From: Morella rubra
Taxonomy: Eukaryota > Streptophyta > Magnoliopsida > Fagales > Myricaceae
Assembly: GCA_003952965.2 (NCBI GenBank)
Contig: RXIC02000066.1
Coordinates: forward strand, 62,001 to 126,000
Direction: 5' to 3'
DNA length: 64,000 nt
This document shows, in pieces, positions 59,156 through 64,000 of this stretch; position 1 is the first letter of the stretch, and the number at the start of each line of letters is the position of its first letter. Both the position numbers and the translations under genes were made by a program. The notes beneath the pieces were generated by a model. The model ran no database searches. It worked only from the letters and a program-made list of their open reading frames with translations, and was not told the origin of the DNA.

Positions 59156-59659
59156 TGTCACGAACCCAAGATGAACCAGGGGCATTTGGGGTTTTCGGTG
59201 GCTATGTTGTGAAATGAAGATGCGGGAGATAATTCGTAAAGGTGAAGTCTTGGAGTTTATCGAGGGAAGCTTCAGGAGTCATCTAGGTGGTTGTCTTCGT
59301 GTCTTTACCCTTGTCCTTTACAACTAATGGCTAGTGGAGGCTATCTACGCGAGTGGGCTGCTGGCGTTGGTTAGCTGTAGTGGACTGGATTATGTTAATT
59401 CTTGTTGCTTAGTTCTTTTCTATTTGTGCAGCCCATTATGTTTCGGGCTAGTTTTAGTTGCTTTCCTGTAAGGGCTCAGCCCATGCTGTATATAGTGGGA
59501 GGAAACACCTGTAGGGAGATATGGAGAATCACAATTGCAAAGAATTCTACGGAGAGTTGCTCTCTCTCGAATAGAGCTCAATACAGTTTCTTTCACAAAT
59601 TTCTCATCTATCAAACACTCATTCCCATTACACCCTCAGTTTTACTCGATTACATAACA
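59156..59659 (+). repeat. 5' LTR of the chromovirus
   Basis: Starts TGTCACGAACCC and ends CATAACA, about 504 bases, one base before the primer-binding site. The partner LTR is outside the window, so its age cannot be estimated from LTR divergence. Confidence 0.8.
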
Positions 59660-59660
59660 T

Positions 59661-59672
59661 TGGTATCAGAGC
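59661..59672 (+). other. primer-binding site (initiator tRNA-Met)
   Basis: TGGTATCAGAGC is the standard complement of the 3' end of plant initiator tRNA-Met used to prime reverse transcription. Confidence 0.93.
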
Positions 59673-59683
59673 TTTGATCCACT

Positions 59684-60680
59684 ATGGCAGAAAATACAAG
59701 ATTGGCAACTATAGAGAAGGGACTCAGCAGTTTGCAGCATCAACAAGAATGTCACCAGCAGTTGCTTGAGAATATGACTCAACAATTGCTGAGCATCACA
59801 GACAGCTTGAAGAGCATTTCTGCACAGCAGGAAAAGGCAGCATCTAGAGCATCTGGATCTGGATCTGGATTTGGAGGAGATCGGGCACCTGTGAGAAATG
59901 AAGATGGAGGTTCGGGTTTCAATGGAGGTCCACAGATCAAAACATTGAAGCTGTAATTCCCTAGGTTTGATGGGGATAACCCAGCTGCTTGGGTTTACAA
60001 GGCAACTCAATTTTACAATTACTACCAAACACCCATGGGACAGAGGTTATTTCTGGCCTCTTTTCACATGGAAGGGGATGCCCTGGTGTGGTTTCAGGAT
60101 TCTGAGGAGGCAGGGGCATTTACCAGCTGGGAGAGTTTTACCAAGGCCTTATTTACTAGATTCAACCCTATGACTTACGATGACCTGATGGAAGCGATGC
60201 ACCGGTTGAGGCAAACAGGTAGTGTGCTTGAGTATAAGACTCAATTTGAAGTTATTTCTAATAGAGTCAAAGGCTTGAATGAGAAGAACAAACTTAGTTG
60301 TTTTATTAGTGAACTTAAAGATGAGATAAGGTTTCAGGTGAAGTTACTAAGTCCTAGTACCTTGAATATTGCTTTTGGATTGGCTAAGATTCAAGAGGAA
60401 AATCTGATAACAGTGAGAAGAAGCTTGAGGACAGGTTTTACAGAACATAAACATTTCCAAAACCAAACACGAAACACTCAAAATCCACCCTGGGGGGCAC
60501 CTTCCAAACCACCAGATCCCAAACAGTACTCAAAGCCCAAACTGCCCATCCAACGACTTACGCATGACCAAATGAAAGAACGAAGAGATAAGGGGCTATG
60601 TTATAATTGTGATGAAAAATGGCATTCAAAACATCAATGCAAGGGAAAGAAAGTGTATATGGTGGAGGAAGTGGAGTAGT
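59684..60680 (+). mobile_element. gag region of the chromovirus (broken)
   Basis: Coiled-coil N-terminal part (GLSSLQHQQECHQQLLENMT), then the retrotransposon gag domain (FHMEGDALVWFQDSEEAG, LRQTGSVLEYKTQFEVIS) and a CCHC zinc knuckle (CYNCDEKWHSKHQC) near the end. Confidence 0.88.
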
Positions 60681-60712
60681 TATCGGAGGAAGAGGAGGAA
60701 GAATTAAATGAG

Positions 60713-63700
60713 ATGTGTGGGCAGCCTACTAGTGGGGAAGACCAAGAGGGCAGTCCCGAAATTTCACTGCATGCTATTGCAGGAACCCCAAACCCTAAAA
60801 CTATGAGGATGGTAGGGAGAATTGGAAACAAGGAAGTGGTCATCTTAGTGGACACGAGAAGTACTCACAACTTTCTAGATCCAGCTATTGTGACCAAAGT
60901 GGGGTTACCCCTACAGCACACTAAGACTATCAAAGTTAAAATTGCAAATGGAGATTTTATGTCTTGTGATGGAAAGTGTGATCAGGTAGCACTTAGGGTG
61001 CAAGGGTACACTTTTACTACGGATTTCTATGCTTTGACTCTTGGAGGTTGTGATGTTATTTTGGGGGTTTATTGGCTTAAGGAGTTGGGTTCCATTTTAT
61101 GGGATTTCAGCAAACTGATTATGGCATTTGAGGTGACAGGGCAGAAGGTACAACTAAGGGGTTTGCGTCCAAGTGAATGGACCATGGAAGAAGCCAAGGG
61201 GTTCCACCTATCCTCGAGTATGGAACCAAGAGGATTGGTTCTCCAATTGTTGCAGCCAACTGAAGATGATAAGTCCTCTAAAGAACCAACTCAAATTTCT
61301 GCCTTACTTAAGGAGTTTAAAACGGTGTTTGGTGAACCTAGGGGACTACCTCCCCCACGGAGTCATGACCACCAGATTGTTCTTAAGGAGGGAGCTTCTC
61401 CCGTGTGTGTGAGACCCTATAGGTACCCTTATTATCAAAAAGGGGAGATTGAAAAAATTGTTCGGGAGTTATTGGAGTTAGGAGCAATTAGACACAGCCA
61501 ATCCCCCTTCTCCTCTCCCGTGTTGCTTGTTAGGAAAGCCGATGGAAGTTGGCGAATGTGTATAGATTACCGGGCTCTTAACAAGGAAACAGTAAAAGAT
61601 AAGTTTCCAATTCCTATTGTGGATGAGCTGTTAGATGAACTTTATGGGGCAAGGATTTTTTGAAAACTCGATTTGAGGTCGGGTTACCATCAGATTCGGT
61701 TAAGCCGAAGATATCCATAAAACAGCCTTTCGTACACATGAAGGCCATTATGAATTCTTGGTTATGCCCTTTGGGTTAACCAACGCCTCATCAACGTTTC
61801 AAGGATTGATGAATGACATTTTTTGAGGCTGTTTGAGGAAATTCGTACTGGTGTTTTTCGATGACATCCTAATATATAGTAAGGGGTTGGAAGAACATGT
61901 ACAACATCTGAAAGTGGTGTTAGAGATCCTTCAAAAGCATCAGCTACTTGCCAAGCGCTCGAAGTGCAGATTTGGGTATAAGGAGATCGATTATCTAGGA
62001 CACTTGATTTCGGCTGAAGGGGTGAAGGCTGATCCTAGTAAAATCGAAGCTATGTTGAAATGGCCAATGCCGAAGACCATTAAGGTACTTAGGGGATTTT
62101 TGGGTCTCACGGGATATTATCGAAGATTTATAAGAGGATATGGGCAAATTGCAGCTCCTCTCACGCAGCTATTAAAGAAAAATTCCTTCAGCTGGTCAAA
62201 GGCAGCAACCATGGCTTTCCATAAATTAAAAGAGGCTGTTACTACCCCCCCAGTCTTAGCCTTGTCGAATTTTTTAAGGCAATTTACTATTGAGTGTGAT
62301 GCATGTGGAGTAGGTGTTGGGGCTGTTTTAATGCAAGAGAATAGGCCAATAGCCTATTTTAGTCAAGCCTTGAAGGGCAGATTACTACTACTGTCCACCT
62401 ATGAGAAGGAGTTGTATGTTTTGGTATGTGCAGTGCAAAAATGGTGACCATATTTAGTGGGGCAGACTTTTGTGATTAGAATGGATCAACAAAGTCTTAA
62501 ATTCCTATTGGAACAGAAGGTGGGAAATCTGAAACAACATAAGTGGTTGACGAAATTATTGGGGTATGATTTCTCTATTGAGTATAAAAGAGGAAAGGAG
62601 AATAGAGCTGCTGATGCCTTATCTCGTCGGGATGAAGAGGAAAACTGTCCTACCCTATCAGCTATTTCATTTCCGAATATAACATGGCTGGAAGACTTAA
62701 AGGCTACCTACTTAGCTGATCCTGAGATGAGGGAATTAATTTCCAAGGTACAGAATGGAGAGGTATAGATCCTCATTTTTCAGTTAGGGGAGACCTACTG
62801 TTGAGGAAGGGGCGGATCTACTTTGGAAGGTCAACTCGATTTAAGGACCAAGTGCTACAATACATCCATAACAGTCCCTCGACAGGACACACAGGTTATC
62901 ATAAAACATTACAAAGAGCAAAGGCAGATTTCTATTGGCCAGGTATGAAAAAAGATATTCGCATGCATGTCAAAGAGTGTGATATTTGCCAAAGAAATAA
63001 GACTGAAAATTTAGCACCTGCTGGGTTATTGCAAAGTCTACCAATTCCTACCCAAGGATGGTCTGACATATCTATGGACTTCATTGAGGGTCTCCCTATG
63101 TCTCGAGGTAAATCTATAATTTTTGTAGTAGTGGATAGATTTACCAAATATGCACATTTCATAGGGACTGCCCACCCCTATACAGCTCACTCAATAGCTC
63201 AATTATTCCTCAACCATGTTTTTAAACTACATGGCATGCCAGTTAGTATTGTTTCTGACCGAGACCCAGTCTTTTTGAGCAACTTTTGGCAAGAACTCTT
63301 CAGACTCCAGGGGACAGTGTTGGCTCACAGCTCAGCTTACCATCCCAAAGTGATGGTTAGACAGAAATTGTAAACAAGTGTGTGGGACATTACTTACGGT
63401 GCTACTGTGGAGAAAAACCTAGGTATTGGGCTGACTGGTTATCCTTAGCCGAGTGGTGGTATAATACATCCTACCATATGTCTACAAAATTAACCCTGTT
63501 TGAGGCATTATATGGCCACCCTCCCCCTAAACTGAGTGCATATGTATCATAAACAACTCAAAATGCAGCAGTGGAAATAGAGTTAAAGACAAGAGACCAA
63601 ATTGTGGAACTCCTCAAACACAATTTGCAGGCTGCACAAGAGAGATCCAAACATCAGTATGATCGAAGACACATGGAGAGACATTTTTTGGTGGGTGACT

Positions 63701-64000
63701 GGGTGTACCTGAGGTTGCAGCCTTATCGGCAGAAGACACTGGCTGTCCGAAAAAGCCTCAAGCTTTCTCCCCGCTACTTCGGGCCCTTCCAAGTGTTGGA
63801 AAAAATTGGAGGGTCGCCTACAAACTTGATCTACCACCAGATTCACGGATCCACCCCACTTTCCATGTGTCTTGTTTTAAAAAAAAAGGTGGGAGCGCAG
63901 ATCACTCCATTACCCACCTTACCGCCGGTTGATGAGGAGGGAGCTCTACAACCTGAACCAGAGCTCATATTGGAGCGTAGGGTGCGAAAAAAGGGCAACC
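60713..64000 (+). mobile_element. pol region of the chromovirus (broken)
   Basis: Domains in order: aspartic protease-like (about 60800-61100), reverse transcriptase (about 61400-62050; WRMCIDYRALNKETVKDKFP), RNase H (about 62270-62620; YSIEYKRGKENRAADALSRR-like), integrase zinc-binding (about 62840-63010; H...CDICQRNK) and catalytic core (63040-63360; DISMDFIEGLPMS, VVDRFTKYAHFIG), then the GPY/F region (about 63660-63820). It runs off the window edge. Confidence 0.9.

Larger units (their letters stand above)
59156..64000 (+). mobile_element. Ty3/gypsy chromovirus (Reina-like), 5' part; continues past window
   Basis: A 5' LTR, primer-binding site, gag and pol are present in the usual Ty3/gypsy order: gag, protease, reverse transcriptase, RNase H, integrase. 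The gag type (FPRFDGDNPAAWVYKATQFY) with one CCHC knuckle, and an integrase with a GPY/F-type C-terminal module (LSPRYFGPFQVLEKIG), point to the chromovirus clade, probably Reina. The 3' LTR lies beyond the window. The copy is broken in several places but still well recognisable, so it is of moderate to young age. Confidence 0.93.

Overview
This window is nuclear DNA of a dicot flowering plant. Genes have several introns with GT-AG borders, intergenic DNA is AT-rich, and remains of plant transposon families lie between genes. I cannot name the species from sequence alone.

Layout. 1-7.6 kb: a purple-acid-phosphatase-like (PAP16-type) locus. An orphan first exon (183-462) is followed by a 1.7-kb Mutator-like element carrying a zf-GRF gene (1507-3207, exact 9-bp target duplication), then a complete five-exon PAP16-like gene (3706-7564). 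7.6-11.4 kb is non-coding with local duplications. 11.4-13.8 kb holds a five-exon IQ67-domain (IQD) gene. 14-21.3 kb holds LINE remnants and two minus-strand GH17 beta-1,3-glucanase genes; one is complete, the other lacks a recognisable signal-peptide exon. 21.3-32.5 kb is gene-poor: a PAP16 exon-2 fragment, a copia-type solo LTR, a remnant of glucanase intron sequence, a broken hAT transposon, a LINE 3' end and a tRNA-Val gene.

32.5-40.3 kb is the strangest block. Inverted repeats of about 170 bp enclose a broken Ty3/gypsy (Tat-like) fragment, a tandem-repeat patch, antisense ORFs of the PF04195 type, and two F-box-like units, each with its own TATA box. 42.9-43.3 kb is an intronless NF-YB (NF-YB5-like) gene. 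48.7-51.6 kb on the minus strand shows exons of an unrecognised gene, possibly plastid-targeted. 52.9-54.5 kb contains a TRIM-like miniature LTR element and a LINE with a nested MITE. 54.5-58.4 kb is a 13-exon cyclin H (CYCH;1) gene on the minus strand, with a probable GC-AG intron. 59.2 kb to the window edge is the 5' LTR and gag-pol part of a broken Ty3/gypsy chromovirus.

The genes do not form a pathway. They are independent housekeeping and regulatory loci: CYCH for the CDK-activating kinase/TFIIH, NF-YB for CCAAT-box transcription, IQD for calmodulin scaffolding, GH17 for callose/cell wall, and a PAP-like metallophosphoesterase. Local duplication and transposon insertion are the main forces visible in the layout.
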